64,000 nucleotides of DNA from Mesorhizobium sp. SOD10 (GCA_000824805.1 CCNA01000008.1:1-64000), one strand, 5' to 3'; numbered from the stretch's first letter, positions 45,513-54,378 are shown. The notes: generated by a model not told the origin, from the letters alone. Program-made: numbers and translations.

Positions 45513-47538
45513 CCCCAGGCAAGCAACCAACGCACTTGAGCTGAAGGACCTTTCGGTCGCCTATCGCGTCGGCCGGCGCAACCGCGCGGTGCTGCGAAAT
45601 GTCAACCTGACCATCAAGGCCGGCGAAGCCTACGGCCTGGTCGGCGAATCCGGCTGCGGCAAGTCGACGGTCGCGCTCTCAGTGGTGCGCTATTTGCCGC
45701 GCAACGGCTCGATCACCGGCGGCTCGATCGCACTCGACGGCAAGGATGTGATGAAACTCGACGCGGAAGCGCTCAGGCGCGCCCGCGCCGACAGCGTGTC
45801 GATGGTCTATCAGGACCCCGGCAAGGCGCTGAACCCGTCGCTGCGCATCGGCCGCCAGCTGACCGAGATTTTCGAGCTTGCCGGCATCACCGGACAGGCG
45901 GCGGAAGACAAGGCGCTCGCGATGCTGAACCGGGTGCGCATTTCCGACCCGGCAAGCGTCATGCAGCGCTATCCGCATCAGCTCTCCGGCGGCATGCAGC
46001 AGCGGGTGGCTATCGCCATGGCTTTGGCCAACGACCCCTCGATGCTGATCCTCGACGAGCCGACGACCGGGCTCGATGCCACCGTGGAAGCCGAGGTGCT
46101 CGACCTGATCGCGCAGTTGCGGCGCGAGCTGTCGGCCTCGATTCTGTTCATCAGCCACAACCTCGCGGTCGTCGCCAACATGTGCGACCGCGTCGGCGTG
46201 CTCTATGCCGGCATGCTGGTCGAGGAAGGCTCGACCAGGGACGTCTTCAACGACCCGCGCCATCCCTACACGGTGGCACTGCTGCGCTGCCTGCCGCGCG
46301 GCGGCCAGCGCAAGGACCAGGGCCGGCTCGACACAATCCCGGGCTTCCTGCCCGGCATCGGCGCTAATATCGTCGGCTGCGCCTTCGCCGATCGCTGCGC
46401 ACTGGCCACCGAACGCTGCCGCGCGGAGCCGCCGCCGCTCTATGAGCTCGGCGACGGCCGCCTGTCGCGCTGCCACTATCACGACAAGGCGCAGTCGCTG
46501 CCGCGCGCCACGCCCGCCGAGATCGCGGCCGCCCAGCCGAAGCAGGCGCCGCCGGTGCTGCAGGTCGAAGGTCTCAACAAGACCTATGCCAGCCACGGTC
46601 GCCCGCTGCGAGCGGTGAAGGATGTCTCGGTGAGTCTCAGGCCCGGCGAGACGCTCGGCCTTGTCGGCGAATCCGGCAGCGGCAAGACGACCTTTGCAAG
46701 GCTCCTGCTTGGCCTCGTCCCGCCCGACGATGGCGGCTCGATCGAGCTCGAGGGCAAGAAGCTCGCGCCGCGGCTGGCCAGCCGCACGGAAGACCAGGTC
46801 AAGGCGGTGCAGATCGTCTTCCAGAACCCGGACTCCGCGCTCAACCGCTCGCATTCGATCCGGCATATCCTGAGTCGCGCCCTGAAGCGGCTTGGCGGTC
46901 TCACCGGCAAGACGCTGGACACGCGGCTCGAAGAGCTGGTCCGCTCGGTGCGGCTCACCGACCGGCATCTGGTGGTCAAGCCGCGCCAGCTTTCGGGCGG
47001 GCTGAAGCAGCGCGTGGCGATCGCGCGCGCCTTCGCGGGCGATCCGCGCATCGTGGTGTGCGACGAGCCTACCTCGGCGCTCGACGTCTCGGTGCAGGCG
47101 GCGATCCTCAACCTTCTGGCCGACCTGCAGTCGAGGCAGGATGTGAGCTACATCTTCATCTCGCACGACCTCGGCGTGGTGCGCTATCTCTCCGACAAGA
47201 TCGCCGTGCTCTATCTCGGCCGCATCATGGAGTTCGGACCCTCGGAAGCGGTGTTCTCCGGCCCGCACCATCCCTACACAGAAGCGCTGCTGTCGGCCGT
47301 GCCGAAGCTCGACCGGACGGAGAGCGCGCGCATCCGTCTCGACGGCGAGATCCCGAGCGCGGCCAATCCGCCGACGGGCTGCGTCTTCCATACGCGCTGC
47401 CCGCGCAAGATCGGCGCCATCTGCGAGACGCAGGAGCCGGAACTCGCGGAGGCTCAGCCGGGACATACGATCCGCTGCCATATTCCCTATGACGAGTTGG
47501 CAAGGCTGCAGAGGCCGAAGACCTTGGAGCCGGCGTGA
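45505..47538 (+). CDS. ABC importer ATPase, fused DppD-DppF type
   Basis: One polypeptide of 677 residues holds both ATPase halves of a dipeptide/oligopeptide importer. The first domain has GESGCGKST, LSGGMQQRVAIAMA and MLILDEPTTGLD. The second has GESGSGKTT, LSGGLKQRVAIARA and IVVCDEPTSALD. Each half ends with an oligopeptide-transporter C-terminal segment containing several Cys residues (CAFADRCALATERC and CVFHTRCPRKIGAIC), a pattern typical of DppD/DppF. The ATG at 45505 overlaps the permease stop. Confidence 0.94.
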   Translation: MTDPRQATNALELKDLSVAYRVGRRNRAVLRNVNLTIKAGEAYGLVGESGCGKSTVALSVVRYLPRNGSITGGSIALDGKDVMKLDAEALRRARADSVSMVYQDPGKALNPSLRIGRQLTEIFELAGITGQAAEDKALAMLNRVRISDPASVMQRYPHQLSGGMQQRVAIAMALANDPSMLILDEPTTGLDATVEAEVLDLIAQLRRELSASILFISHNLAVVANMCDRVGVLYAGMLVEEGSTRDVFNDPRHPYTVALLRCLPRGGQRKDQGRLDTIPGFLPGIGANIVGCAFADRCALATERCRAEPPPLYELGDGRLSRCHYHDKAQSLPRATPAEIAAAQPKQAPPVLQVEGLNKTYASHGRPLRAVKDVSVSLRPGETLGLVGESGSGKTTFARLLLGLVPPDDGGSIELEGKKLAPRLASRTEDQVKAVQIVFQNPDSALNRSHSIRHILSRALKRLGGLTGKTLDTRLEELVRSVRLTDRHLVVKPRQLSGGLKQRVAIARAFAGDPRIVVCDEPTSALDVSVQAAILNLLADLQSRQDVSYIFISHDLGVVRYLSDKIAVLYLGRIMEFGPSEAVFSGPHHPYTEALLSAVPKLDRTESARIRLDGEIPSAANPPTGCVFHTRCPRKIGAICETQEPELAEAQPGHTIRCHIPYDELARLQRPKTLEPA

Positions 47539-47664
47539 TCGCGGTCAGAACGCCGCAGCACCCGCCATGCTGAAGCGCGGTCGCTCTCCGTGGAAGCCCG
47601 GTCGGTCGACAGGTTTCGAGCGAGCGTGCGCAGTCCCGTCAAGGCAATGTCGAGGGCATCGGAA

Positions 47665-47724
47665 GAGGAAGGGCAGCGACAGGCCGAGCACGCTGCCGTG
47701 GCGCAGGAATTCGCGCCGGCGATC
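47665..47724 (-). pseudogene. Inverted remnant of a Tat-signal binding protein
   Basis: On the minus strand this segment reads DRRREFLRHGSVLGLSLPFL. It is nearly identical to the signal region of the binding protein at 41677 (SRREFVRHGSLLGLSLPLL), with about 45 of 50 bases matching over the core. The rest of such a gene is absent. It is probably a rearranged scrap of a paralogue, lying opposite in orientation and directly against the DUF427 fragment. Confidence 0.65.
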
Positions 47725-47727
47725 GCG

Positions 47728-47982
47728 GACACCAGGCTCGATATGCTTTCGCCCAGCCGCTACATCTCGCGCTGCCCCTATAAGGGCATTTCCAACTATT
47801 ACCACGTGACGACGCCGAAGAAGCGGCATGAGAACCTCGTCTGGCATTATCCTGAGCCGGTGCATGAGGCCGAGCGCATCAAGGGCCTCGTGTGCTTCCA
47901 TCATGAGCTGGTCGACAAGATCCTGGTCGACGGGGTGGAGCTCCCGAAGGAAGCGACGGCGGCGTCGGACGGGTATTTCTGA
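47728..47982 (+). pseudogene. Truncated DUF427-family protein
   Basis: The frame from DTRLDMLSPSRYISRCPYKG to LVDGVELPKEA matches the core of DUF427 proteins (SxRxRCPYKG, then WxYPxPxxEAxxIxGxVxF and VDxxLVDG). The normal N-terminal part is missing. The upstream in-frame codons are the antisense of the inverted binding-protein remnant. It may still be transcribed from the ABC operon but is probably not functional. Confidence 0.6.
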
Positions 47983-48069
47983 GCTCGAGACGCGCCCGGC
48001 GCAGCCAGATCAGGCCGCTTGATCGAAGCGCCATTCAGCGCATACCTTCCCGCAATCAGGGAGGGTGCG

Positions 48070-48834
48070 ATGGATCTTTTCAAACTGGACGGCGGCGTGG
48101 CGCTGGTGACGGGCGCCGGCAGCGGCATTGGACAGGCGATCGCGATCGGGCTTGCCGAGGCGGGCGCCGATGTCGCCTGCTTCGGCCATGCATCGAACGG
48201 CGGGCTTGAGCAGACTGCCGAGAGGATCAAGGCGCTTGGCCGCAAGGTGCTGGTGCTGACGGGGAGCGTGACGTCCGAGACCGACCTGGCCACGGCGATC
48301 GATCGGGTCGAAGCCGAGCTCGGCGCGCTGACCGTCGCCGTCAACAACGCCGGCATAGCCGGATCGGAAGCGGCCGAGACCATGCCGCTGGAAAAGTGGC
48401 GCAAGGTGCACGAGGTCAATGTCGCGGGTGTGTTCCTGTCCTGTCAGGCCGAGGCGCGCGTCATGCTTCCTCGACGCGCGGGCTCCATCATCAACATCGC
48501 CTCGATGTCGGGCACCATCGTCAACCGGGGGCTGACGCAGGCGCACTACAACTCCTCGAAAGCCGCCGTCATCCACATGTCCAAGAGCCTCGCCATGGAG
48601 TGGGCCGATCGCGGGTTGCGCGTCAATGTCGTCAGCCCGGGCTACACGCTGACGCCGATGAACAAACGGCCAGAGGTGGCCGAAGAAGTGAAGGTATTCA
48701 AACGCGACACGCCAATGGGCCGCATGGCTGCGCCGGAGGAGATGGTCGGACCGACCGTGTTCCTGGCCAGCCGCGCGTCAAGCTTCGTGACCGGCCTCGA
48801 CCTGATCGTCGATGGCGGCTACGTGTGCTGGTAG
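48070..48834 (+). CDS. Short-chain dehydrogenase/reductase
   Basis: Classical SDR of 254 residues: cofactor motif TGAGSGIG (residues 17-24), NNAGIAG, catalytic Ser in NIASMSG and YNSSK (Tyr-x-x-x-Lys), and a C-terminal FVTGLDLIVDGGYVCW. It probably oxidises a polyol or sugar-type alcohol with NAD(P). The exact substrate is unknown. The ATG at 48070 follows GGGAGGG. It ends the region of the dipeptide-type importer and is convergent with tmm. Confidence 0.9.
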   Translation: MDLFKLDGGVALVTGAGSGIGQAIAIGLAEAGADVACFGHASNGGLEQTAERIKALGRKVLVLTGSVTSETDLATAIDRVEAELGALTVAVNNAGIAGSEAAETMPLEKWRKVHEVNVAGVFLSCQAEARVMLPRRAGSIINIASMSGTIVNRGLTQAHYNSSKAAVIHMSKSLAMEWADRGLRVNVVSPGYTLTPMNKRPEVAEEVKVFKRDTPMGRMAAPEEMVGPTVFLASRASSFVTGLDLIVDGGYVCW

Positions 48835-48841
48835 GTTCGCT

Positions 48842-48859
48842 AGGTGTCCCAAGGGACAC
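48842..48859. terminator. Hairpin between convergent SDR and tmm genes
   Basis: Perfect inverted repeat GGTGTCCC-AA-GGGACACC in the 73-base gap between the SDR stop and the tmm stop. It has no T run, so it may be a transcript-end stabiliser or bidirectional terminator rather than a strong intrinsic one. Confidence 0.45.
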
Positions 48860-48907
48860 CCCACAGGTTGTCGATTTCACGACAGGAACCTTGGCGAGAG
48901 CGTGCTG

Positions 48908-50266
48908 CTACTCCGCCGCCACGCCCTTCACCTCGAGATAGCTCTCCATCGAATCGTCCAACGCCTGCAGCCACGGGGTGTGATGCAACGGCGCCATGGT
49001 GCCCGTCATTAACGAGCGGTAGGCGTTGTCGCGGAAGGTCATGATGTTTTCCATCTTGTGGTGCTCCCACTCCATGAAGGTGCGGTTAACCGCCTCGACA
49101 TCGAAGCCCGGATAGTCGGTCTGGTCCATCAGCTCCTTGGTGTAGTCGCCCTGGAACCAGATCATCTGTTCGGCGTCTTCCAGCGTCTCTTCGCGGGCAC
49201 GCCACTTTGCGCTGTGCTCGGCCATCGCCTCGGCGGAGGGCAGCTTGATGCGGCCGAGCATCACGTCGCGCGCATACCAGGCCTGCGCGTCGAACATGTT
49301 GAAGGTGTAGAACTGGTCCTGCATCCCGATGTAGAAAAGCTTCGGGTTCTTCTCCCAGACCACGCCTTCATAAAGATCGAGCGGCCACATCCGATTGGCG
49401 GTCTTGAGCTTGAGGTCGTCGGTGAGGAAGGGGAAGGAGTGCAGGTAGCCGGTGCACAGGATGATGGCGTCGACATCCTTGGTGGTGCCGTCCTTGAAAT
49501 GCGCCGTCTTGCCGACGACTTTTTGCAGCAGCGGCACCTCTTTCCAGTTCTCCGGCCATTTGAAGCCCATCGGTTTGGAGCGGTAGCTGGAGGTGATCGA
49601 TTTGGCGCCGTATTTGTAGCATTGCGAACCGATGTCCTCGGCCGAATAGGAGCGGCCGATGATCAATATGTCCTTGCCCTTGAATTCCATCGCGTCGCGG
49701 AAATCGTGACTGTGCAGGATGCGCCCGTTGAAGGTGGGGAAGCCTTCGAAGAAGGGCACGTTGGGCACCGAGAAATGGCCGGAGGCGACGACGACGTTGT
49801 CGAACTCCTCCGAATAGGTCACGTCGTTGGTGCGGTCATGCGCGGTGACGGTGAATTTCTTCGTCTCGTCGGAATAGGTCACCATGCGCACCGGGCTGTT
49901 GAAGCGCACCCATTCGCGCACGCCCGATTTCTCGACGCGGCCCTTGATGTAGTCCCACAGCACGGCGCGCGGCGGATAGGAAGCGATCGGCCGGCCGAAA
50001 TGCTCCTCGAAGGTGTAGTCGGCGAATTCGAGGCATTCCTTCGGGCCGTTCGACCACAGATAGCGGTACATCGAGCCATGCACCGGGTCGCCATGCTCGT
50101 CGAGGCCGGTGCGCCATGTGTAATTCCACAGGCCGCCCCAGTCGCTCTGCTTCTCGAAGCAGACGATTTCCGGGATCTCGGCACCCTTGTCGGCGGCGGA
50201 CTTGAAGGCCCTCAGCTGGGCCAGGCCCGACGGTCCGGCTCCGATGACGGCGACACGAGATTTCAT
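48908..50266 (-). CDS. tmm: Trimethylamine monooxygenase (flavin-containing monooxygenase)
   Basis: FAD/NADPH-dependent monooxygenase of 452 residues that would oxidise trimethylamine to trimethylamine N-oxide. Seen are the FAD fold [19 protein letters not shown] near the N-terminus, the FMO signature FxGxxxHxxxF ([11 protein letters not shown]) and the NADPH site [21 protein letters not shown], a form typical of bacterial Tmm. [12 protein letters not shown] and the long C-terminal part with [18 protein letters not shown] also match. The ATG at 50266 follows GGAGG. It is divergent from an XRE-cupin regulator and adjacent to dimethylamine monooxygenase genes, which strongly supports the substrate class. 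Confidence 0.9.
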   Translation of the reverse strand: MKSRVAVIGAGPSGLAQLRAFKSAADKGAEIPEIVCFEKQSDWGGLWNYTWRTGLDEHGDPVHGSMYRYLWSNGPKECLEFADYTFEEHFGRPIASYPPRAVLWDYIKGRVEKSGVREWVRFNSPVRMVTYSDETKKFTVTAHDRTNDVTYSEEFDNVVVASGHFSVPNVPFFEGFPTFNGRILHSHDFRDAMEFKGKDILIIGRSYSAEDIGSQCYKYGAKSITSSYRSKPMGFKWPENWKEVPLLQKVVGKTAHFKDGTTKDVDAIILCTGYLHSFPFLTDDLKLKTANRMWPLDLYEGVVWEKNPKLFYIGMQDQFYTFNMFDAQAWYARDVMLGRIKLPSAEAMAEHSAKWRAREETLEDAEQMIWFQGDYTKELMDQTDYPGFDVEAVNRTFMEWEHHKMENIMTFRDNAYRSLMTGTMAPLHHTPWLQALDDSMESYLEVKGVAAE

Positions 50267-50304
50267 TGCGGGCCTCCTCTTTTTGATTTCGATTTTTTTC
50301 TTGA

Positions 50305-50351
50305 CGCAGTTCCGGGCGGAAAGCCGTTCGACAGTTTTCCTGGAATTGCTC
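50305..50351. repeat. Rhizobial palindromic repeat in the tmm leader
   Basis: Second copy of the 47-base element of 21897-21943 (40 of 47 bases identical, same orientation relative to the window). It lies between the predicted regulatory dyad and the tmm start, so it should be transcribed as part of the tmm leader and can fold as a hairpin. Confidence 0.75.
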
Positions 50352-50363
50352 TGACGAAACAAA

Positions 50364-50379
50364 TTTCACTCACAGTGAC
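50364..50379. promoter_or_regulatory. Predicted operator upstream of tmm
   Basis: Dyad TTCAC-N5-GTGAC preceded by T (TTTCACTC at 50364-50371), about 100 bases upstream of tmm. The same motif occurs at 50545-50560 and 55728-55735, suggesting a shared regulator, most simply the XRE-cupin protein encoded at 50585. Confidence 0.5.
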
Positions 50380-50544
50380 AGTAATTGCGTCTTCGGTGCT
50401 GTCAACAAACATCTGCGGCAACGGCGTGGCCCCAAACGAATTTCCCGCGAAAAGAGCTGGCGCCGGTTACATGCTGGCGAAACGCCGCTGCGACATCCGG
50501 CGGCTTGCCGTCGTGGTTGCGCTTTCGTATCTCCACCCAATATG

Positions 50545-50560
50545 TTCACCTTGAGTGAAA
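50545..50560. promoter_or_regulatory. Predicted operator upstream of the XRE gene
   Basis: Perfect dyad TTCAC-N5-GTGAA (50545-50559), 25 bases before the XRE start. The other strand reads TTTCACTC, matching the copies before tmm and before the permease run. Its position close to the start suggests autoregulation. Confidence 0.55.
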
Positions 50561-50584
50561 TAAATCTGTGGATTCGGGGGCGAC

Positions 50585-51307
50585 ATGGCGAACAAGACAT
50601 CTGCAGCAAGGCCAGCCGGCGCGGCCGCCAAGGGCAAGGCGCGGCCGAAGCGCGTTTCGGCCGACGGCCGCACGATCCGCACGCCGCTGACCCAAAACCC
50701 GCACGCCATCCGCGACACGCGCGAAAAGGTGCTCGAAGTGGCGATCGGCCACGAGGTGCGGGCCTTCCGCAAGAAGCTCGGCATCACCGTCGCCGATCTC
50801 GCCGCGGCCACCGACATTTCGCTCGGCATGCTGTCGAAGATCGAGAACGGCATCACCTCGCCGTCGCTGACGACGCTGCAGGCGCTATCGCGGGCGCTGG
50901 GCGTTCCGGTGACCGCCTTCTTCCGGCGTTTCGAGGAAGAGCACAGCGCCGTCTTCGTCAAGGCCGGCGAAGGCGTCGATGTCGAGCGGCGCGGCACGCG
51001 CGCCGGCCATCAGTACAATCTGCTCGGCCATATCGGCGCCAACACCAGCGGCGTCGTCGTCGAACCGTACCTCATCACGCTGACCGAGAATTCGGACGTG
51101 TTCCCGACCTTCCAGCATGCGGGCATGGAGTTTCTCTACATGCTCGAAGGCGAGGTCGTTTACCGCCACGGCAACAACCTCTATCCGATGAAGCCGGGCG
51201 ACAGCCTGTTCTTCGACGCCGACGCGCCGCACGGACCGGAAGAGCTGACGCAACTGCCGATGCGGTATCTGTCGATCATCTGCTATCCGCAAAACAGCGC
51301 TGGGTGA
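50585..51307 (+). CDS. XRE-family regulator with cupin domain, likely island regulator
   Basis: A 240-residue regulator with a basic, Ala-rich N-terminal extension (about 50 residues), the helix-turn-helix RAFRKKLGITVADLAAATDISLGMLSKIENGITSPSLTTLQALS, and a C-terminal cupin with HAGMEFLYMLEGEVVYRHG, LYPMKPGDSLFFDADAPHGPEEL. Cupin-fused XRE proteins often sense a small catabolic ligand. It lies between tmm and dmm and close to the shared TTTCACTC dyads, so it is the best candidate regulator of the methylated-amine genes. Confidence 0.9.
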   Translation: MANKTSAARPAGAAAKGKARPKRVSADGRTIRTPLTQNPHAIRDTREKVLEVAIGHEVRAFRKKLGITVADLAAATDISLGMLSKIENGITSPSLTTLQALSRALGVPVTAFFRRFEEEHSAVFVKAGEGVDVERRGTRAGHQYNLLGHIGANTSGVVVEPYLITLTENSDVFPTFQHAGMEFLYMLEGEVVYRHGNNLYPMKPGDSLFFDADAPHGPEELTQLPMRYLSIICYPQNSAG

Positions 51308-51667
51308 TCCGTCAAGCTCTCTTCCTCTCCCTCCGGAGGGGGGAGAGAGGTGGCGCTGCGAAGCAGCGAGGGAGTGGGGGAAGGCGGTCCTCAAACGCGA
51401 AGGTGCTAACAAGTGGGCACCACCGAGCGGGCCTGAAATCTTGGCAGGCAGGTAATAATCGGAGGCATCGCCTAGATGTGAACCAACGACCGCCAAGCTA
51501 GGTCGACCCCCGCTCCGTCGAGCTTCGCTCGACGCCTCTCCCCCGATCGACGGGGGAGAGCAAGGGCGCGAAACTGTCCCGCCAGGCTCCTTTCGTCCTC
51601 CCCGCATAGGGGTTGCCCTTGGCGAAACGAGGAATCTCACGAAGAAGGCGCTTGCGGAAGTACAAGT
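51308..51667. repeat. Convergent intergenic block with REP-like hairpins
   Basis: No gene is supported here. The block has a CT/GA-rich palindrome near 51321-51349, a perfect hairpin CGTCGAGC-TTC-GCTCGACG (51516-51534), and CTCTCCCCCG with CGGGGGAGAG (51536-51545 and 51551-51560). It separates the ends of the XRE gene and dmmC and probably ends both transcripts. Confidence 0.65.
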
Positions 51668-52708
51668 TCAATCCGGCCCAAATCCCGGGCTGGTCGGGCT
51701 GCCGTCATCCAGCTTGGACAGCCATTCGACCAGCGTCGGCCTGTACCGCGTCAGGCCCTTATAGGTGGCGAGCTCTTCCGGCAGGTCGCGGATGACGCGA
51801 TGCAGGCGGCGCGCCCATTTGGGCTGCGTGACCAGCTCGTCCATCTTGATCAGGTAGCAGCGGATCGGGAAGACGATGGCGTTGGAGCGCGGCAGCCGCC
51901 AGAAGCTTTGCAGCTCGACGCGCAGATGCACCTTCTGGCCAACATTGTCGGGCGTGACGGTGGCGCGGTCCGGACCCCATTTGTGATAATTCTCGGGGCT
52001 GGTGTCGAGGCGTGGATTGATGGTCATCGTCCAGTTGAGGCGCCTGGCCGGCTTGCCCTGCTGGATGTTGGTGAGGAATTTCAGCGCCCGCGTGAAGATG
52101 CCCTTCTCATGCGCCAGCGGCACCGGCGCGTGCCATTCGAAGAAGTTCATGCCGATGTCGAAGTCGAGCGACCAGTCGGCCTGGGTCGTGACCATGCCGG
52201 CATCCATCCACAGATTGCCGTCGCGCTGGTCGAGGATGCAGAAATCGCCCTGGCTCTGGCGGGTTATGTATTCCATCGGACCATACGGCAGCGTCGAGGT
52301 GTCGCCGAAGGTGAAGGTGTCATCGATGCCGAGCGGCCGGTTGATCCAGCGCCAGCGATCGCCGTTCCGCTCCAACGTGAAATGCTCGGGATAGCCGAGC
52401 GCCTGCTGCTCCATCAGAAGCTCGAGCAGGTCCCAGCCGGCCAGCGTCATATGCGGCAGCGACTGACAGCGCAGCGGATCCTCGGCCAGCACCAGCGCGC
52501 GGTCCTGCATCTCCGAAACATAGTGCTCGTCCACGTCGATCAGGTTCTCAAGCACGCTTCCCTTCGGGCCGACGACATGCGGCTCGATGTTGACCGCATA
52601 CATGTAGCTGTCTTCGTTGAACGGGAAGGGAAAGCGCCGGATGTGCTCCGGGCTGTTCCTGAAGGTGTAGTCGTCGCGGAAGGTTTCCTTGCGAAAGGTG
52701 ATGCCCAT
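51668..52708 (-). CDS. dmmC: Dimethylamine monooxygenase heme subunit (DUF3445/HODM family)
   Basis: A 346-residue protein of the heme-dependent oxidative N-demethylase family (DUF3445). The pattern SLPHMTLAGWDLLELLMEQQALGYPEHFTL, then DFCILDQRDGNLWMDAGMVTTQADWSLDFDIGMNFFEWHAPVP and the C-terminal LRVELQSFWRLPRSNAIVFPIRCYL is the family core. It would hydroxylate a methyl of dimethylamine, giving methylamine and formaldehyde. It is the last gene of dmmDABC, nine bases after dmmB, and an AGGAGG site precedes the ATG. The letter is assigned from gene order. The protein family is the firm part. Confidence 0.85.
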   Translation of the reverse strand: MGITFRKETFRDDYTFRNSPEHIRRFPFPFNEDSYMYAVNIEPHVVGPKGSVLENLIDVDEHYVSEMQDRALVLAEDPLRCQSLPHMTLAGWDLLELLMEQQALGYPEHFTLERNGDRWRWINRPLGIDDTFTFGDTSTLPYGPMEYITRQSQGDFCILDQRDGNLWMDAGMVTTQADWSLDFDIGMNFFEWHAPVPLAHEKGIFTRALKFLTNIQQGKPARRLNWTMTINPRLDTSPENYHKWGPDRATVTPDNVGQKVHLRVELQSFWRLPRSNAIVFPIRCYLIKMDELVTQPKWARRLHRVIRDLPEELATYKGLTRYRPTLVEWLSKLDDGSPTSPGFGPD

Positions 52709-52717
52709 TGACGCCTC

Positions 52718-53683
52718 CTATCTTTCCAGGATCAGCGACTTGCCCTCGAAGCGCGAGACGCAAGGCATGATCTTGCAGCCGGATTTGTGATCTTCGTCGC
52801 TCAGCCAGTGGTCGTTGTGGATGAACTTGCCTTCGTAGGAGATCACATTGGTCTCGCACTGTCCGCAGACGCCGCCGCGGCAGAGGTAAGGCGGGTCGAC
52901 GCCGGCGGCTTCCATGGCCTCGAGCAGGCTCTGCTGCTCGCCGACTTGGATCGTCTTGCCGCTGACGGCCAACTCGACGTCGAACGGCGCGCCGGGCTGC
53001 GGCGCCGCGAAATGCTCGAAATGCACGGTTTCGGGCGGCCAGCCAAGACTTGCCGCGCGATCGCGCACCCAGTTGATCATTCCGGCCGGGCCGCAAACAT
53101 AGAGATGCGTGCCGAGCGGCTGCGAGGACAAGAGCCGGTCGAGGTCGATGCGCTCCTCGCGGTCGTCGTGGTAGAGCCTGACCCGGTTGCCGTAGCGCTG
53201 CTGCAAGACATCGGCATAGGTGCCGAGCGAAGCCGTGCGGCAGGTGTAATGCAATTCGAAATTGCCGCCGGTGCCCGCCAGCTGCGACGTCTGCGCCATG
53301 AAGGGCGTGATGCCGATGCCGCCCGCCAGCATCAGGTGCTTCTTCGCCCTGAGGTCGAGGGAGAACAGATTGACCGGATAACTGATCACCATCTCCAGGC
53401 CGGGCTTCACCTGCCGGTGCATGAACAGCGAGCCGCCGCGGCCGGCATCGTCGCGCCTGATGGAAATCGTGTATTCGCGCGTGTCGAGCGGCGAGCCCAT
53501 CAGCGAATAGGGATTGAGCCTGGTGCGGTCGCCGTCACGCATTTCGACCACGACATGGGCGCCGCCGGAAAAGGTCGGCAGCAGTCCGCCGTCGCGGCGC
53601 CGGAAGTGGAAACGTGTGACGAGCTCGTTGACGGGGACGACGTCGCTGACGACGACGTCGAGCTTGGTGGTGCCGGTGCTCAT
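52718..53683 (-). CDS. dmmB: Dimethylamine monooxygenase reductase subunit (PDR/VanB type)
   Basis: A 321-residue phthalate-dioxygenase-reductase-type protein that passes electrons from NAD(P)H to the oxygenase. The order is an FMN-binding barrel (RLNPYSLMGSPLDTREYTISIRR), an NAD domain (LMLAGGIGITPFMAQTSQLA, then LYVCGPAGMINWVR) and a C-terminal plant-type 2Fe-2S domain with CRGGVCGQC (Cys268, 273, 276) and a further Cys at 303 or 308. Its ATG overlaps the dmmA stop by four bases. Confidence 0.88.
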   Translation of the reverse strand: MSTGTTKLDVVVSDVVPVNELVTRFHFRRRDGGLLPTFSGGAHVVVEMRDGDRTRLNPYSLMGSPLDTREYTISIRRDDAGRGGSLFMHRQVKPGLEMVISYPVNLFSLDLRAKKHLMLAGGIGITPFMAQTSQLAGTGGNFELHYTCRTASLGTYADVLQQRYGNRVRLYHDDREERIDLDRLLSSQPLGTHLYVCGPAGMINWVRDRAASLGWPPETVHFEHFAAPQPGAPFDVELAVSGKTIQVGEQQSLLEAMEAAGVDPPYLCRGGVCGQCETNVISYEGKFIHNDHWLSDEDHKSGCKIMPCVSRFEGKSLILER

Positions 53684-54276
53684 CGGAAGATCTCCTCCAT
53701 CGGAGGAATCTCGGAGCGATCCTCAGCGTTTATACAGACACCCTGGAAGGCGGCCAGCCGGCGCGAATAGTGATCGCGCACCAGAAGCAGCAGGCCGCAA
53801 TGCGAGCAGAGCGCCGGCTGCGTCGTCACGTTCTCGGTGATGCCCTTGCAGTGCACGCATTGCATGCGCCGCGCCAGCGAGCCGCGATGCTCGGTCTGCA
53901 TGGAGGTGTGGTCGATGCCGGCTTCGAGCGCGACCTGCATCGCCTGGCCGATCAGGCCTTCGGTGCCGGCAAGATAGAGGCGCAACCCCATACGGGCGTT
54001 GGTCAGCGTTTGTCTCAGCCGTGGCAAGAGACTCGCGAAGGACGGCGCGATGTGGAGCTGTGCCGGCTTCAACGCTTCGAGGCCGGCGATGTGCTTGCCC
54101 TCTGGCCCCGGAATGAAGACGATCTCGGCGCCGTCGAAAAAGCCGGACGGCGCCTTGCCGGCCATGTCGGTTATCGCCAGCGCGCCTTCAGCATCGGCGA
54201 TGAAAAGATGATGCTTGCCGGGCTGTGGAGACAAGGTTCCGTAAATGGGCCGGCTGATGATCGTCTTGGCTGCCAT
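53680..54276 (-). CDS. dmmA: Dimethylamine monooxygenase subunit, DmmA-like
   Basis: A 198-residue protein with an alpha/beta N-terminal domain and a C-terminal zinc-ribbon-like segment (Cys140, 143, 157 and 160 in CVHCKG and CSHCGLLLLVRDHYS). This is the DmmA-type subunit found with the DUF3445 and reductase proteins. Its own activity is unclear. The ribosome site before the ATG at 54276 is weak. A palindromic repeat separates it from dmmD, while it overlaps dmmB. Confidence 0.82.
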   Translation of the reverse strand: MAAKTIISRPIYGTLSPQPGKHHLFIADAEGALAITDMAGKAPSGFFDGAEIVFIPGPEGKHIAGLEALKPAQLHIAPSFASLLPRLRQTLTNARMGLRLYLAGTEGLIGQAMQVALEAGIDHTSMQTEHRGSLARRMQCVHCKGITENVTTQPALCSHCGLLLLVRDHYSRRLAAFQGVCINAEDRSEIPPMEEIFR

Positions 54277-54294
54277 TCTCTCTTAGATCAGTTG

Positions 54295-54343
54295 GAGCAT
54301 GATCTTTCCCGAAAACCGGTTCCCACTTTTCGGGATCATGCTC
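54295..54343. repeat. Rhizobial palindrome between dmmD and dmmA
   Basis: Perfect outer arms GAGCATGATC (54295-54304) and GATCATGCTC (54334-54343) with inner arms CCCGAAAA and TTTTCGGG. It is similar in its core (CCGGTT, ACTTT) to the second palindrome of the RIME at 32902-32946. It lies inside the presumed dmmDABC transcript. Confidence 0.8.
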
Positions 54344-54378
54344 TAGTGCCTTTGAAACCCCTCCCCGTTGATTAAAGC

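Noticed and set aside
45679..47481. A 600-codon frame antisense to the fused ABC ATPase
   Set aside because: The ATPase on the plus strand has all nucleotide-binding motifs twice. The antisense frame has none and is a GC-rich shadow.
48842..48859. A phage or integrase attachment site at the GGTGTCCC palindrome
   Set aside because: No integrase, tRNA or direct repeat is nearby. A hairpin between convergent genes explains it more simply.
49058..50554. A 498-codon open frame antisense to tmm
   Set aside because: It covers the Tmm gene on the other strand and runs through the promoter and repeat region. The composition is low-complexity and no family match is visible.
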